Positions 21,388 through 29,945 of a stretch of 64,000 nucleotides of DNA are shown here, one piece after another (the stretch's first letter is position 1; every line of letters starts with the position of its first letter). Both the position numbers and the translations under genes were made by a program. Origin of the DNA: Aquaspirillum sp. LM1 (GTDB lineage: Bacteria; Pseudomonadota; Gammaproteobacteria; Burkholderiales; Aquaspirillaceae); contig NZ_CP019509.1 in assembly GCF_002002905.1 (NCBI RefSeq), positions 744,001 through 808,000 of the forward strand, in the 5' to 3' direction. Under the pieces are notes generated by a model that had not been told where the DNA came from, did no database searches, and worked only from the letters and a program-made list of their open reading frames with translations.

Positions 21388-22473
21388 ATGTCAAAAGAAT
21401 TTAATGCCCTGCTGTATCAACTGCTGGGCAAGCTCCAGCGCTACCACCGCCTGCGCCATGCGCTGGCCATCTTGTGTGTCTGTGGCCTGATTGGCCTGGC
21501 ACTGAATTTTTTATATCAGATGCTGCCCCGGCAGTTTTCCCTGAGCATTGCGGGCAGTGATGTGGTCAGCAATCGCTATGACCTGACCAAAGCCCTGCAA
21601 ACCGAAAGCCTGAACCAGGGCATTTATTTGCGCATCCAGCCCACGGCAGATATCACCGAGCTGATGGCCAGGCTGGACCGGCATGAACTTGATCTGGCCC
21701 TGGTGCAGGAAGCCGATGCCGAGCGCTATCCCAATATTGTCCAGATTGCCACCCTCCCGCCCGAAGCGCTGCATGTGCTGGTTCGGCCAGGCATTGGCCA
21801 ATTGACTGACTTGCAGGGGCGGCAGATCAATCTGGGGCTCAAGCATGAAGAATGGCACCAGCACGCCATGGCCTTGCTGGCGTTTGCCGGCCTGCGGCTG
21901 GATCGCGATTATCTGGAAGCCAATTTAAGCCAGGAAGCGTTGATGAGCTTGCCCGCGTCGATGCTGCCCGACGCGATTGTCACCTCGTCGTTCATCCCGT
22001 CCACCCTGGCGGAATTCCTGATTCAGCAACGCGGTTACCGATTGCTGGATTTTCCGTTTCCACATACTCCGCCCACTCAGCTGGGCTGGGCACGAGCCAG
22101 CCAGATCCCTGCATTTGTCTATGGCGCGGCACCGGCCATGCCTCCCCACCCACTGCCCACAGCAGGCATCCACCTGCATTTGGTCGGGCATAAGGCAGTA
22201 GACGCCAAAGCGGTGTATGCGCTGCTTGACACCTTATACAGCCCGGCAATGCGTGCCCGAACCGGTTTGCCGTTTGATGAGCAGCAGATTTCCAGCGCAG
22301 CGGGCTACCCGCTGGCAGAAGGTTCAAGGCGGTTTCTGTCGCGCAACACCCCGCTGATCTCCACCGAAAACTTTGAAAAACTCAAGTCCATGCTTGGCTT
22401 GTGCGCGTCCATTGTCTCGGCCCTGCTGGTTGCCCTGCGCTGGTTCCGGGGAGAGCCGCTGTCAGCCAGTTAA
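21388..22473 (+). CDS. TAXI-family TRAP solute-binding-like protein with two membrane anchors
   Basis: A 361-residue protein with an N-terminal membrane helix (about 24-45), a periplasmic TAXI-type binding domain (ELDLALVQEADAERYPN, then PEALHVLVRPGIGQLTDLQG) and a second membrane helix at the C-terminus (about 333-352). TAXI proteins normally deliver substrates such as glutamate to TRAP permeases, but no TRAP membrane subunit is present. The ribosome binding site is weak. It lies in the same direction as the two PstS-like genes, and anchoring at both ends suggests a fixed sensor-like role. Ligand unknown. Confidence 0.75.
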   Translation: MSKEFNALLYQLLGKLQRYHRLRHALAILCVCGLIGLALNFLYQMLPRQFSLSIAGSDVVSNRYDLTKALQTESLNQGIYLRIQPTADITELMARLDRHELDLALVQEADAERYPNIVQIATLPPEALHVLVRPGIGQLTDLQGRQINLGLKHEEWHQHAMALLAFAGLRLDRDYLEANLSQEALMSLPASMLPDAIVTSSFIPSTLAEFLIQQRGYRLLDFPFPHTPPTQLGWARASQIPAFVYGAAPAMPPHPLPTAGIHLHLVGHKAVDAKAVYALLDTLYSPAMRARTGLPFDEQQISSAAGYPLAEGSRRFLSRNTPLISTENFEKLKSMLGLCASIVSALLVALRWFRGEPLSAS

Positions 22474-22493
22474 GCCCGGCGGCGCGGGCTTTC
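22474..22493 (+). terminator. Weak hairpin directly after the TAXI-like gene
   Basis: GCCCG and CGGGC pair directly after the TAA stop and are followed by TTTCT. The stem is short and the T run poor, so termination is probably partial. Confidence 0.35.
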
Positions 22494-22671
22494 TGGCCCG
22501 TTTTCCTGGTGTGGCGGCGGATGGGTTTCCTGCTGGATTTCCCCACTGCCACTTTTGCCAACAGGTTCTCCCTGCCGTTCAAACCGGATTTTCTGCTACT
22601 CAGCCTGCTCTCCACTGGACATCTGCGTTCCCCCTGCCAATAATGGTCCGCTTAATTCACTGGTAAGCCTT

Positions 22672-24960
22672 ATGTCCACCGAGCATTCCCCTGACAGCCT
22701 TCCCGATACTCCCCCGACCGACCCGTTTGCTGAACCCCTGCAACAGGCAATGGCCTGTCATCAAGCAGGCCAACTGCCCGAAGCCGAACAGGGCTACCGC
22801 GCCATTCTGGCCCAACAGCCCGGCCACCCGGACGCCCTGCACAATCTGGGCATTCTGGCCCTGCAGGTGGGTGAAATGGCCGTGGCGCTGAACCTGCTGA
22901 AAACCGTGCTGGAACACTATCCGCAGCATGCCCAGTTCTGGCTCAGCTATCTGCAGGCGTTGATTCAGGCAGACCAGATCGACACCGCCCGTCAGGTGCT
23001 GGCACAGGGCCGGGAACTGGGCTTGCAGGGCGAGGCGGTGGACGCGCTGGCCGCGCAGCTGGCTGTGAGTGAAGAAGTGGCCATTGCCGCCGCCGAAGCC
23101 GAGGCGCTGAACGATGTCCCGGCTGACGAAACAATGGCAGCCACTGCCAACCTGACCCAAACCGAGGCGGCACCAGCAGGGGACGGGCCAGAACCAGCCG
23201 ATGTGCCGGCAGACAGCCCGGACCACGCCGTTTTGCTGCCAGAGCAGGCTGGCGCTGAGCCTGAAGCCATCTCTGACGCAGACCTGGCCACGCCCGATAC
23301 ACAAGATAGCACGCCGGCAGATCACGACCACGCCGACGCTCTGACCGCTGCGCCGAGCCGCGTTGCCGACCCCGACCCGGCATCAGCGTCAGGCTGGACA
23401 TTCACCCCGCTGCCCGATAGCCACGCCGAGCTTGCGGCATGCCACGACGAACAGGCGCTGGCCGACAGCCCACCGCCGTCGGCAGACGATGGCCCCGGCC
23501 ATCTGGCCCAAGGTGAAGCCGCGCTTATCCGTCAGCATTACACCGACGCCTGGCGGGCATTGCAGCAGGCGTGCCGCTGCCTGCCCGAGCACGCCCCGGC
23601 CTGGTTGCGCCTGGCCCAGGCCAGCTACGGGCTGGGCCGACTGGACGAAGCAGAACGGCATTTCCGTCAGGCGCTGGCGCTGGATGCCGGACTGACTGCC
23701 GCCCATTCCGGCTTGCTGCTGCTGGGCCAGCACCACAGCAGCCTGAACGCTGACAGCGCCGCCCAGCAGCATCGGGCGCTGGGCGAAGCGCTGGAACAGC
23801 GCTGGCCCAGCGCTGCCACCCACGCCGCTGCGCCACAACCAGGCCGTGGCCTGCGCGTGGGCTTTGTGGCCGCCAGTCTGTACGACCACCCGCACGCCCA
23901 TGTGCTGCTGCCACTGTGGCAGGCGCTGGCCAGCGGCTCGCTGGAAGTGCTGGCATATAACGACTCACCGGTGCAGGACGCCATCACCACCCGTCTGCGC
24001 GCGGCCTGTGCTGGCTGGCGCGACATCTACGGCCAGGATGACGACAGCCTGCTGGCGCAGATTCAGGCTGACCAGGTGGATATTCTGATTGATCTGTCTG
24101 GCCACCTGCCCGGCAACCGGCTGGAAGTGTTTGCCCGCCAGGCCGCGCCCTTGCAGGTCAGCTGGCTGGGCTACCCAGACAGCAGCGGCCTGTCGCGGAT
24201 GCACTGGCGGCTGACCGACGCCTTCATCGACCCGCCAGGCGTGGAAACGCGCTACAGCGAACAACTGTGGCGACTGCCCGACAGCGCCTGGTGCTACCAG
24301 CCGCTGTGGCATGTGCTGCAACAGCGCCCGTCCAGCGACTACGCCGTATGCGCCACCCCGGCGCTGCATCGCGGCTATGTCACGTTTGGTGCCAGCCAGC
24401 ACGCCGCCTGTCTGGGGCCAGAAGTGATTGCGCTGTGGGCGCAAGTGCTGCACGCGGTGCCGGATTCGCGCCTGCTGCTGGAGCTGGATGGCCTGGAAGC
24501 CGGCGATGGCCCATTGCATGTGGCGCTGACCACCCAGTTTGTCGAACGCGGCATTGGTGCCCATCGCCTGCAGCTGGTGGCCCGCACGCCGGGCCGCCAG
24601 GCGGTGCGCGCCCACGATATGGACATTGCGCTGGATAGCTTTCCGGTCAGCGCCGGGCTGGCCAGCTGCGAACTGCTGTGGATGGGCGTGCCGCTGGTTA
24701 CCCTGCCCGGCCCCCGCGCTGCCTCGCGCAGCGGTGCCAGCCTGCTGAGCACGCTGGGCTATCCGCAATGGATTGCCCACAGCAAGGTGGATTACGTACG
24801 GATTGCCAAAACCCTGGCCAGCGACCTGGCCCGCTTGAACCGCATCCGCCTGGGCCTGCGGGTGGAAATGGAAAGCAGCCCGCTGCGTCAGGCGCAGCGT
24901 TTTGCCGAGCAGATGGAAACTGCGCTGCACAGCATGTGGGATGGGCGGCAGACGGGGTAA
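22672..24960 (+). CDS. TPR-containing GT41 (SPINDLY/OGT-like) glycosyltransferase
   Basis: A 762-residue protein. TPR-like repeats (about residues 15-110) are followed by a long Ala/Asp/Glu/Pro-rich stretch (about 125-275), then more TPR-like helices (280-350) and a GT41 catalytic region from about 394 to the end. Catalytic-domain hallmarks are LIDLSGHLPGNRLEVFAR (about 472) and DIALDSFPVSAG followed by LLWMGVPLVTLPG (from about 651). GT41 enzymes transfer a sugar, usually from UDP-GlcNAc, to Ser/Thr or Asn of proteins. No signal peptide; cytosolic. Targets are unknown; flagellin, adhesins or the neighbouring binding proteins are speculative. The ATG at 22672 was chosen because TPR sequence begins soon after. 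Confidence 0.88.
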   Translation: MSTEHSPDSLPDTPPTDPFAEPLQQAMACHQAGQLPEAEQGYRAILAQQPGHPDALHNLGILALQVGEMAVALNLLKTVLEHYPQHAQFWLSYLQALIQADQIDTARQVLAQGRELGLQGEAVDALAAQLAVSEEVAIAAAEAEALNDVPADETMAATANLTQTEAAPAGDGPEPADVPADSPDHAVLLPEQAGAEPEAISDADLATPDTQDSTPADHDHADALTAAPSRVADPDPASASGWTFTPLPDSHAELAACHDEQALADSPPPSADDGPGHLAQGEAALIRQHYTDAWRALQQACRCLPEHAPAWLRLAQASYGLGRLDEAERHFRQALALDAGLTAAHSGLLLLGQHHSSLNADSAAQQHRALGEALEQRWPSAATHAAAPQPGRGLRVGFVAASLYDHPHAHVLLPLWQALASGSLEVLAYNDSPVQDAITTRLRAACAGWRDIYGQDDDSLLAQIQADQVDILIDLSGHLPGNRLEVFARQAAPLQVSWLGYPDSSGLSRMHWRLTDAFIDPPGVETRYSEQLWRLPDSAWCYQPLWHVLQQRPSSDYAVCATPALHRGYVTFGASQHAACLGPEVIALWAQVLHAVPDSRLLLELDGLEAGDGPLHVALTTQFVERGIGAHRLQLVARTPGRQAVRAHDMDIALDSFPVSAGLASCELLWMGVPLVTLPGPRAASRSGASLLSTLGYPQWIAHSKVDYVRIAKTLASDLARLNRIRLGLRVEMESSPLRQAQRFAEQMETALHSMWDGRQTG

Positions 24961-24972
24961 ACAGCAAGAGGC

Positions 24973-25020
24973 TCCCCGGTGGGAAATCTACCGGGGAAAG
25001 CGTAGATCAACTTGATCTAC
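24973..25020. repeat. Two inverted repeats between the glycosyltransferase and tRNA-Pro
   Basis: The first hairpin pairs TCCCCGGT with ACCGGGGA (24973-24997). The second is a near-continuous palindrome, GTAGATCAA-C-TTGATCTAC (25002-25020). Neither has a T run on the plus strand. They may end the glycosyltransferase transcript or protect RNA ends. Confidence 0.5.
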
Positions 25021-25033
25021 GGGAAGTGCAATG

Positions 25034-25066
25034 AAAAAAGCCAGATCAAGCATGACTTGATCTGGC
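25034..25066 (-). terminator. Rho-independent terminator of tRNA-Pro
   Basis: On the minus strand an 11-bp GC/AT stem (arms 25040-25050 and 25056-25066, loop of five) is followed by six T (25034-25039). It starts 11 bp after the CCA end of the tRNA gene. Confidence 0.85.
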
Positions 25067-25076
25067 TTTCATATCC

Positions 25077-25153
25077 TGGTCGGGGTGAGAGGATTCGAAC
25101 CTCCGGCCTCTACGTCCCGAACGTAGCGCTCTACCAGGCTAAGCTACACCCCG
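25077..25153 (-). tRNA. tRNA-Pro (anticodon CGG)
   Basis: A 77-nt cloverleaf on the minus strand. The acceptor stem CGGGGTG pairs with CACCCCG, the T arm carries GGTTCGAATCC, and the anticodon loop TTCGGGA gives anticodon CGG for CCG codons. The 3' CCA is encoded (25077-25079 on the complement). It decodes an abundant proline codon in this GC-rich genome. A terminator follows. No integrase or att-like duplication is visible next to it. Confidence 0.97.
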
Positions 25154-25345
25154 TTGGTGTATCCCTTGACGCGATTGCGTCGTCGAGAGATGCGCATGTT
25201 AGAGTAAGATTGCCGTTATGGCAAGCTTTTTTTACAGCACACCGGGCAATCCGGCACAAAACCACCGTCAATCAGGCACTTGTGGTGTTTGCTGTCTGAC
25301 CGGGCAAAGGTTTTTTCCGGCAAGCCGTGGCAGCACGCAGTCTGT

Positions 25346-25360
25346 CGGCTACAATCCGGG
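25346..25360 (+). promoter_or_regulatory. Candidate rdgC promoter -10 element
   Basis: CGGCTACAATCCGGG contains TACAAT (25350-25355), about 32 bp before the rdgC ATG. The same 15 bases precede the SDR gene at 12818. The -35 region is poor. Confidence 0.4.
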
Positions 25361-25387
25361 GCCAAGCCTTTTACTCTGATTGCCGTC

Positions 25388-26293
25388 ATGTGGTTTAAAC
25401 AACTCACCCTTTATCGTCTTGACCCCAGCAAGCTGCCCGATCTGAACGATCTGGAAGCGGCGCTGCAGCAACGCCCGTTTGTGCCCTGCAGCGGGCTGGA
25501 CTGGTTTTCCCAGGGCTTTGCCCCGGCGGCGCGCCATCAGCCCGACCTGATGCTGTTTCGCCAGGGGCCGATGGCGCTGGTGGCCTTGCGCCGGCAGGAC
25601 AAGGTGTTGCCCACCAGCGTGATCCGCGACTTCACCGAAGACAAGGTGCAGGAAATCGAAGCCCGCGAGCTGCGCAAGGTGGGCAAGAAGGAAAAACAGC
25701 AGCTGCGTGAACAAGTGGCCGACGATCTGCTGCCACGGGCCTTCTCGCGCAGCAGCCACACCCGCGCCTGGCTGGATCTGGCGCAGGGCTGGCTGGCGGT
25801 GGACGCGGGCTCGGCCAGCAAGGCCGAAGCGTTGCTGGGCGCGCTGCGTGACGCGCTGCCGCCGTTTCCGGCCCGCTTGCCGCGTACCCAGCTGGCACCG
25901 GCCACCCAGATGACCAGCTGGCTGCTGGGCAGCGCGCCAGAAGGCTTTGCCCTGGATGCCGATTGCGAACTGAAGGCGCCGGGCGAAGATGGCGCGGTGA
26001 TTCGCTGCACCCGGCAGGATCTCACCGCCAGCGAAATCCGCGCGCACCTGGAAACCGGCAAGCAGGTCACCAAGCTGGGGCTGATCTGGCAGGAGCGCAT
26101 CCGCTTTGTGCTGACCGAAGACCTGACCGTGCGCCGCCTGCAGTTTCTGGATGTGCTGCAGGAGGAAGCCGAACAGGCTGGCGACGATGCTGAATCATTG
26201 TTTGAAGCCACTTTTGCGCTGATGACCGGTGAGCTGGCGCTGCTGACTGCTGCGCTGATCGAAGCCCTGGGCGGCGAACCCGCCGACAGCTAA
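25388..26293 (+). CDS. rdgC: Recombination-associated protein RdgC
   Basis: A 301-residue nucleoid-associated DNA-binding protein that forms ring dimers and restrains RecA activity; in Neisseria it affects pilin antigenic variation. The N-terminus MWFKQLTLYRL and the repeated alpha/beta layout with LPxTQLAPATQMTSWL and LKAPGEDGAVIRC are family-typical, as is the length. The ATG at 25388 is chosen by alignment to this N-terminus; the longer frame upstream is noncoding. It lies upstream of rlmM on the same strand, 48 bp apart. Confidence 0.93.
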   Translation: MWFKQLTLYRLDPSKLPDLNDLEAALQQRPFVPCSGLDWFSQGFAPAARHQPDLMLFRQGPMALVALRRQDKVLPTSVIRDFTEDKVQEIEARELRKVGKKEKQQLREQVADDLLPRAFSRSSHTRAWLDLAQGWLAVDAGSASKAEALLGALRDALPPFPARLPRTQLAPATQMTSWLLGSAPEGFALDADCELKAPGEDGAVIRCTRQDLTASEIRAHLETGKQVTKLGLIWQERIRFVLTEDLTVRRLQFLDVLQEEAEQAGDDAESLFEATFALMTGELALLTAALIEALGGEPADS

Positions 26294-26341
26294 GACAGCC
26301 CGAGCCCACGCCCTCCCCGAACTGGAACAGATAGACCCTAC

Positions 26342-27433
26342 ATGACCGTTTCTGACCCGATTGTGCGCCCGGCCTCCGGCTGGGTGCTGTACTGCCGCCC
26401 CGGCTTTGAGCGCGACTGCGCCCAGGAAGCCTACCAGCGCGCCCTGACCCAGGGCGCTGACCTGCACATTGCCGAAGCTCAGGAAAACAGCGGCTACGTC
26501 CGCCTGAGTGGCCAGGCCCGGCCACCACACTGGGGCAGCCTGGTGTTTGCCCGCCAGGTGCTGTCACTGGTGGCCATGATCGACCCACTGCCCGATCGTG
26601 ACCGGCTGACGCCGATTCTGGATGCGCTGCCGGCCCATCCGGCAGTGTTTTCTGATGTCTGGCTGGAAATGCCCGACACCAACGACGGCAAGGAGCTGTC
26701 GGCGTTCACCCGGCGCTTTGCCCCGCTGCTGACCGATGCGCTGGTTGAGCGCCGCCGTCTGGGTGGCCGCGATGAGCTGCCGCGCCTGCATGTGTTTTTC
26801 CCTGACAAGCGCCGCGCCTGGCTGGCCGTGGCCGACCCGACGCAAAGCGCGCCGTGGCCTATGGGCATCCTGCGCCTGCGCATGCCGCCCGACGCACCCA
26901 GCCGTTCGGCGCTGAAACTGGCCGAAGCGTTTGACATGTTCCTGTCGGCAGAAGACCAGCAGCGCTATCTGCATGATGGCCTGCGCGCAGTGGACCTGGG
27001 CGCGGCACCGGGCGGCTGGACCTGGCAACTGCTGCGCCGTGGCCTGCGGGTGATGGCAGTAGACAACGGCCCGCTGAAAGGCATTGTGGCCGAGCATCCC
27101 TGGGTGAATCACCTGCGGACCGATGGCTTTCGCTTCCGGCCGGATCGCCCGGTGGACTGGGTGGTGTGCGATATGGTGGAAAAACCGTCGCGGGTGGCTA
27201 CGCTGATGGCCAACTGGCTGGTGGGCGAACACGCGCGCCACGCCATGTTCAACCTCAAGCTGCCGATGAAAAAACGGCTGGAGGCGCTGGAAAGCGCGCT
27301 GAATGACATCGAGAGCATCATGCAGGCCAACGGCGTGCGCTACCGCTTGTCAGTCAAGCAGCTGTACCACGACCGCGAGGAAGTGACAGTCTATCTGGGC
27401 CGCGAAGCCAACCCGCGCCGCACCCGACGCTGA
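26342..27433 (+). CDS. rlmM: 23S rRNA 2'-O-ribose methyltransferase RlmM
   Basis: A 363-residue SAM-dependent enzyme that methylates the 2'-OH of C2498 in 23S rRNA. An N-terminal THUMP-like region is followed by a Rossmann methyltransferase domain with the SAM loop AVDLGAAPGGWTWQLLRRG near residues 220-235. Catalytic K-D-K-E-type residues are suggested by VVCDMVEKPSR and FNLKLPMKKR. Length equals that of E. coli RlmM. It probably shares a transcript with rdgC. Confidence 0.94.
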   Translation: MTVSDPIVRPASGWVLYCRPGFERDCAQEAYQRALTQGADLHIAEAQENSGYVRLSGQARPPHWGSLVFARQVLSLVAMIDPLPDRDRLTPILDALPAHPAVFSDVWLEMPDTNDGKELSAFTRRFAPLLTDALVERRRLGGRDELPRLHVFFPDKRRAWLAVADPTQSAPWPMGILRLRMPPDAPSRSALKLAEAFDMFLSAEDQQRYLHDGLRAVDLGAAPGGWTWQLLRRGLRVMAVDNGPLKGIVAEHPWVNHLRTDGFRFRPDRPVDWVVCDMVEKPSRVATLMANWLVGEHARHAMFNLKLPMKKRLEALESALNDIESIMQANGVRYRLSVKQLYHDREEVTVYLGREANPRRTRR

Positions 27434-27458
27434 TTCAGCCGCCACGGGCCGCGCGTTG

Positions 27459-27806
27459 TCAGCGTTGCCCCGGCGGCACCGCCAGCAATAGCCGCTGGCA
27501 CTGGTAAAGCACGCGCGGGTCGGCTTGTCGTGGCGCAGCGGGCTGGCCAGGGCTGGCGCGCATCTGGGCATTCTGCTCCCGATACTGCACATCCTTGATG
27601 GCATCCTGCACAAATGCCGGCGAGCTCAGCCGGGTGGCCGCCTGCAGATACGCGCCTCCCTGGCCCTGGCCAAGCTGCTGCGCGCATTGCACCAGTTCAT
27701 ACGCCTGACGCTGCTGCGGCGTGGTGCTGTCGGCATCCAGTAGTCCGCCTAACGACGGGCCGAACAGGGCGGGGGCGATAAGGGTGAAAAAGCTGAGGTC
27801 GGCCAT
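27459..27806 (-). CDS. Hypothetical protein
   Basis: I do not recognise this 115-residue protein. Its codons show a strong G/C preference at third positions along the whole length, which supports real coding. It begins MADLSFFTLIAPALFGPSL, a short hydrophobic segment, followed by a Gln-rich helical region with two isolated cysteines. The ribosome binding site is poor. It is convergent with rlmM and separated from mdh by a terminator, so it is a single-gene unit. Confidence 0.65.
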   Translation of the reverse strand: MADLSFFTLIAPALFGPSLGGLLDADSTTPQQRQAYELVQCAQQLGQGQGGAYLQAATRLSSPAFVQDAIKDVQYREQNAQMRASPGQPAAPRQADPRVLYQCQRLLLAVPPGQR

Positions 27807-27906
27807 GGGTGTGCTCGGGTGAAGATGGCGCAGTGTAGCGCATGGAGCACGCTTTGCGGTGTGAGCTCGCGGGTAAACCCATGCCGCACATTGCGCGACA
27901 GCCATG

Positions 27907-27939
27907 AAAAAACGCACCGTCAGCAACGGTGCGTTTTTT
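27907..27939 (-). terminator. Bidirectional Rho-independent terminator after mdh
   Basis: Perfect 14-base arms (27907-27920 and 27926-27939) with loop CAGCA; A6 on one side and T6 on the other make it work in both directions. It lies 43 bp after the mdh stop. Confidence 0.92.
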
Positions 27940-27982
27940 CATTCAGCCACCCGGAATACACTCCAGGTGGACAGTGGGTCAA

Positions 27983-28963
27983 TCAACCCAGCAGGTGAGC
28001 CACACCAGCGCGTTCTTCTTCCAGCTCGTTCAGGGTGATGTTGATGCGGCCACGGCTGAACTCGTCGATTTCCAGGCCTTGCACAATGGTGTATTCGCCA
28101 TTGGCGCAGGTCACCGGGTAGCCAAACATCACGCCTTCCGGAATGCCGTAGGAACCGTCGGACGGAATGCCCATGGTCACCCACTTGCCGTTGGTGCCCA
28201 GCGCCCAGTCGCGGACGTGGTCGATGGCGGCGTTGGCGGCGGAAGCCGCCGAGGACAGGCCACGGGCTTCGATGATGGCGGCACCGCGCTTGCCCACGGT
28301 CGGCAGGAACACGTCGCTGTTCCATGCGTCGTCGTTGATCATTTGCTTGACGCTCTCGCCGCCGATGGTGGCAAAGCGGTAGTCAGCGTACATGGTCGGG
28401 CTGTGGTTGCCCCACACGGCCATGGTTTCGATGTCGGCCACGGCCTTGCCGGTTTTGGCAGCCAGTTGCGACAGGGCGCGGTTGTGGTCCAGGCGCAGCA
28501 TGGCGGTGAAGTTCTTGGCCGGCAGATCCGGGGCCGACTTCATGGCGATGTAGGCGTTGGTGTTGGCCGGGTTGCCCACCACCAGCACCTTGACATTGCG
28601 GCTGGCGTGGTCGTTCAGCGCCTTGCCCTGCACGGTGAAGATGGCACCGTTGGCTTCCAGCAGATCCTTGCGCTCCATGCCCTTGCTACGCGGACGTGCG
28701 CCCACCAGGATGGCGTAGTCGGCATCCTTGAAAGCCACGTTCGGATCGTCGCTGGCGATCATGCCGGCCAGCAGCGGGAAGGCGCAGTCTTCCAGTTCCA
28801 TCATCACGCCCTTCACAGCGGCCTGGGCTTGCGGCAGGTCCAGCAGTTGCAGGATCACCGGCTGGTCTTTGCCGAGCATTTCGCCAGAGGCGATACGGAA
28901 CAGCAGGGCATAACCAATTTGACCAGCAGCACCAGTGATGGCAACACGAACGGGGGCTTTCAT
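27983..28963 (-). CDS. mdh: Malate dehydrogenase (NAD)
   Basis: A 326-residue TCA-cycle enzyme converting malate to oxaloacetate. The N-terminal [23 protein letters not shown] is the NAD-binding loop of the type 2 (cytosolic-like) MDH family common in betaproteobacteria, and the active-site His lies in [12 protein letters not shown]. The start at 28963 is chosen because GGAGAG lies seven bases upstream. It is divergent from a GntR-type regulator, with a perfect palindrome between them, and stands beside the sdh-gltA-suc cluster. Confidence 0.96.
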   Translation of the reverse strand: MKAPVRVAITGAAGQIGYALLFRIASGEMLGKDQPVILQLLDLPQAQAAVKGVMMELEDCAFPLLAGMIASDDPNVAFKDADYAILVGARPRSKGMERKDLLEANGAIFTVQGKALNDHASRNVKVLVVGNPANTNAYIAMKSAPDLPAKNFTAMLRLDHNRALSQLAAKTGKAVADIETMAVWGNHSPTMYADYRFATIGGESVKQMINDDAWNSDVFLPTVGKRGAAIIEARGLSSAASAANAAIDHVRDWALGTNGKWVTMGIPSDGSYGIPEGVMFGYPVTCANGEYTIVQGLEIDEFSRGRINITLNELEEERAGVAHLLG

Positions 28964-29163
28964 CGATTGACTCTCCATTTGTAATCGGAACGGGATTGAA
29001 GCATCAACGGAGCGAACACGGGTGACGGCCGGCAAACGGGCCGGCATGTCGGCGTGAGATGCGCCGGTTCTCGTGGTGTTGCGCCGTTCAGATGCATGGC
29101 TGAGTGTAACACCAAAGGTGAGTGACTTGCCATGAGCAATCTTGCGGGGGTGTTTAACTCTTG

Positions 29164-29179
29164 TGTCTTATATAAGACA
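29164..29179. promoter_or_regulatory. 16-bp perfect palindrome, likely GntR operator
   Basis: TGTCTTATATAAGACA is exactly self-complementary, lies between divergent mdh and gntR and is 40 bp before the gntR start. GntR-family regulators bind short palindromes of this shape. I saw no second copy elsewhere in the window by eye. Confidence 0.65.
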
Positions 29180-29219
29180 TGCATAGACAGCCCTGGCGAA
29201 AAGGTGTAAAAACACGGCA

Positions 29220-29945
29220 ATGACAACGGACAAGCCCAGTTTTCAACCGCTGTATCAGCAAATACGCCAACTGCTGGCCGAGCGGATTGCCCACGGGGAA
29301 TGGGCCGTCCACGAAGCCCTGCCCAGTGAATGGGCGTTGGCCGAAGCGCTGCAAGTCAGCCAGGGCACGGTGCGCAAAGCGCTGACCAAACTGGTGGACG
29401 AAGGCTGGTTGTACCGGCAGCAGGGCAAGGGCACGTTTGTGTCGCCGGGGTTGAGCGAGTGGGGTGATGGCGTGATGGTGACCCCCGGCCAGTTCAACGA
29501 GCCGCCCACCATCCCGGTGGCTGAGCTGTTGTCCTGCGGCAAGGCCAACGCCAGTGAAGACATGGCCGAGGCGCTGGGCTTGCGCCGCGCCGCGCCGCTG
29601 TTTCGCATTCGTCAGCTATGGCGGTTTGCCGGGGTGGCGGTGGCACTGGACGATGCCTTTGTGTCGGCTGAGCGGTTTGAAGAAATTGACGCCCGCCGGC
29701 TGCGCCAGTATGGCAACAGCCTGTACGCCTTGCTGGAGCGCCGTGATGCAGTGCGCATCAAGCTGGGGGCCATTCAGCTGCGCGCCACGCTGCCAGACCG
29801 GGAAACCTCGGTGCTGCTTGGGCTGACCGATATCGAACCCTTGTTGTCGGTGATCCGGCTGGCGCACACCCCGACCGGCGAGCCGGTGGAATGGCGCAAG
29901 CGGCTATGTCGCAGCGCGCGCTGGGCCTTCCAGCGCAATGCATGA
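29220..29945 (+). CDS. GntR/HutC-family transcriptional regulator
   Basis: A 241-residue regulator with an N-terminal winged helix (about 8-75; LPSEWALAEALQVSQGTVRKALTKL is the recognition region) and a C-terminal UTRA ligand domain (about 90-235). Placed between mdh and the sdh-gltA-suc block, with a palindrome just upstream, it most likely controls itself, mdh and perhaps the TCA operon. The effector is unknown; UTRA domains bind small metabolites. The Shine-Dalgarno match is weak and distant. Confidence 0.88.
   Translation: MTTDKPSFQPLYQQIRQLLAERIAHGEWAVHEALPSEWALAEALQVSQGTVRKALTKLVDEGWLYRQQGKGTFVSPGLSEWGDGVMVTPGQFNEPPTIPVAELLSCGKANASEDMAEALGLRRAAPLFRIRQLWRFAGVAVALDDAFVSAERFEEIDARRLRQYGNSLYALLERRDAVRIKLGAIQLRATLPDRETSVLLGLTDIEPLLSVIRLAHTPTGEPVEWRKRLCRSARWAFQRNA

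Noticed and set aside
21170-21404. Small open frames between the binding-protein genes
   Set aside because: Two overlapping frames with no clear start signal; codon pattern does not resemble neighbours.
25077-25153. tRNA-Pro as an integration site
   Set aside because: No integrase gene and no repeated tRNA 3' segment was seen downstream.
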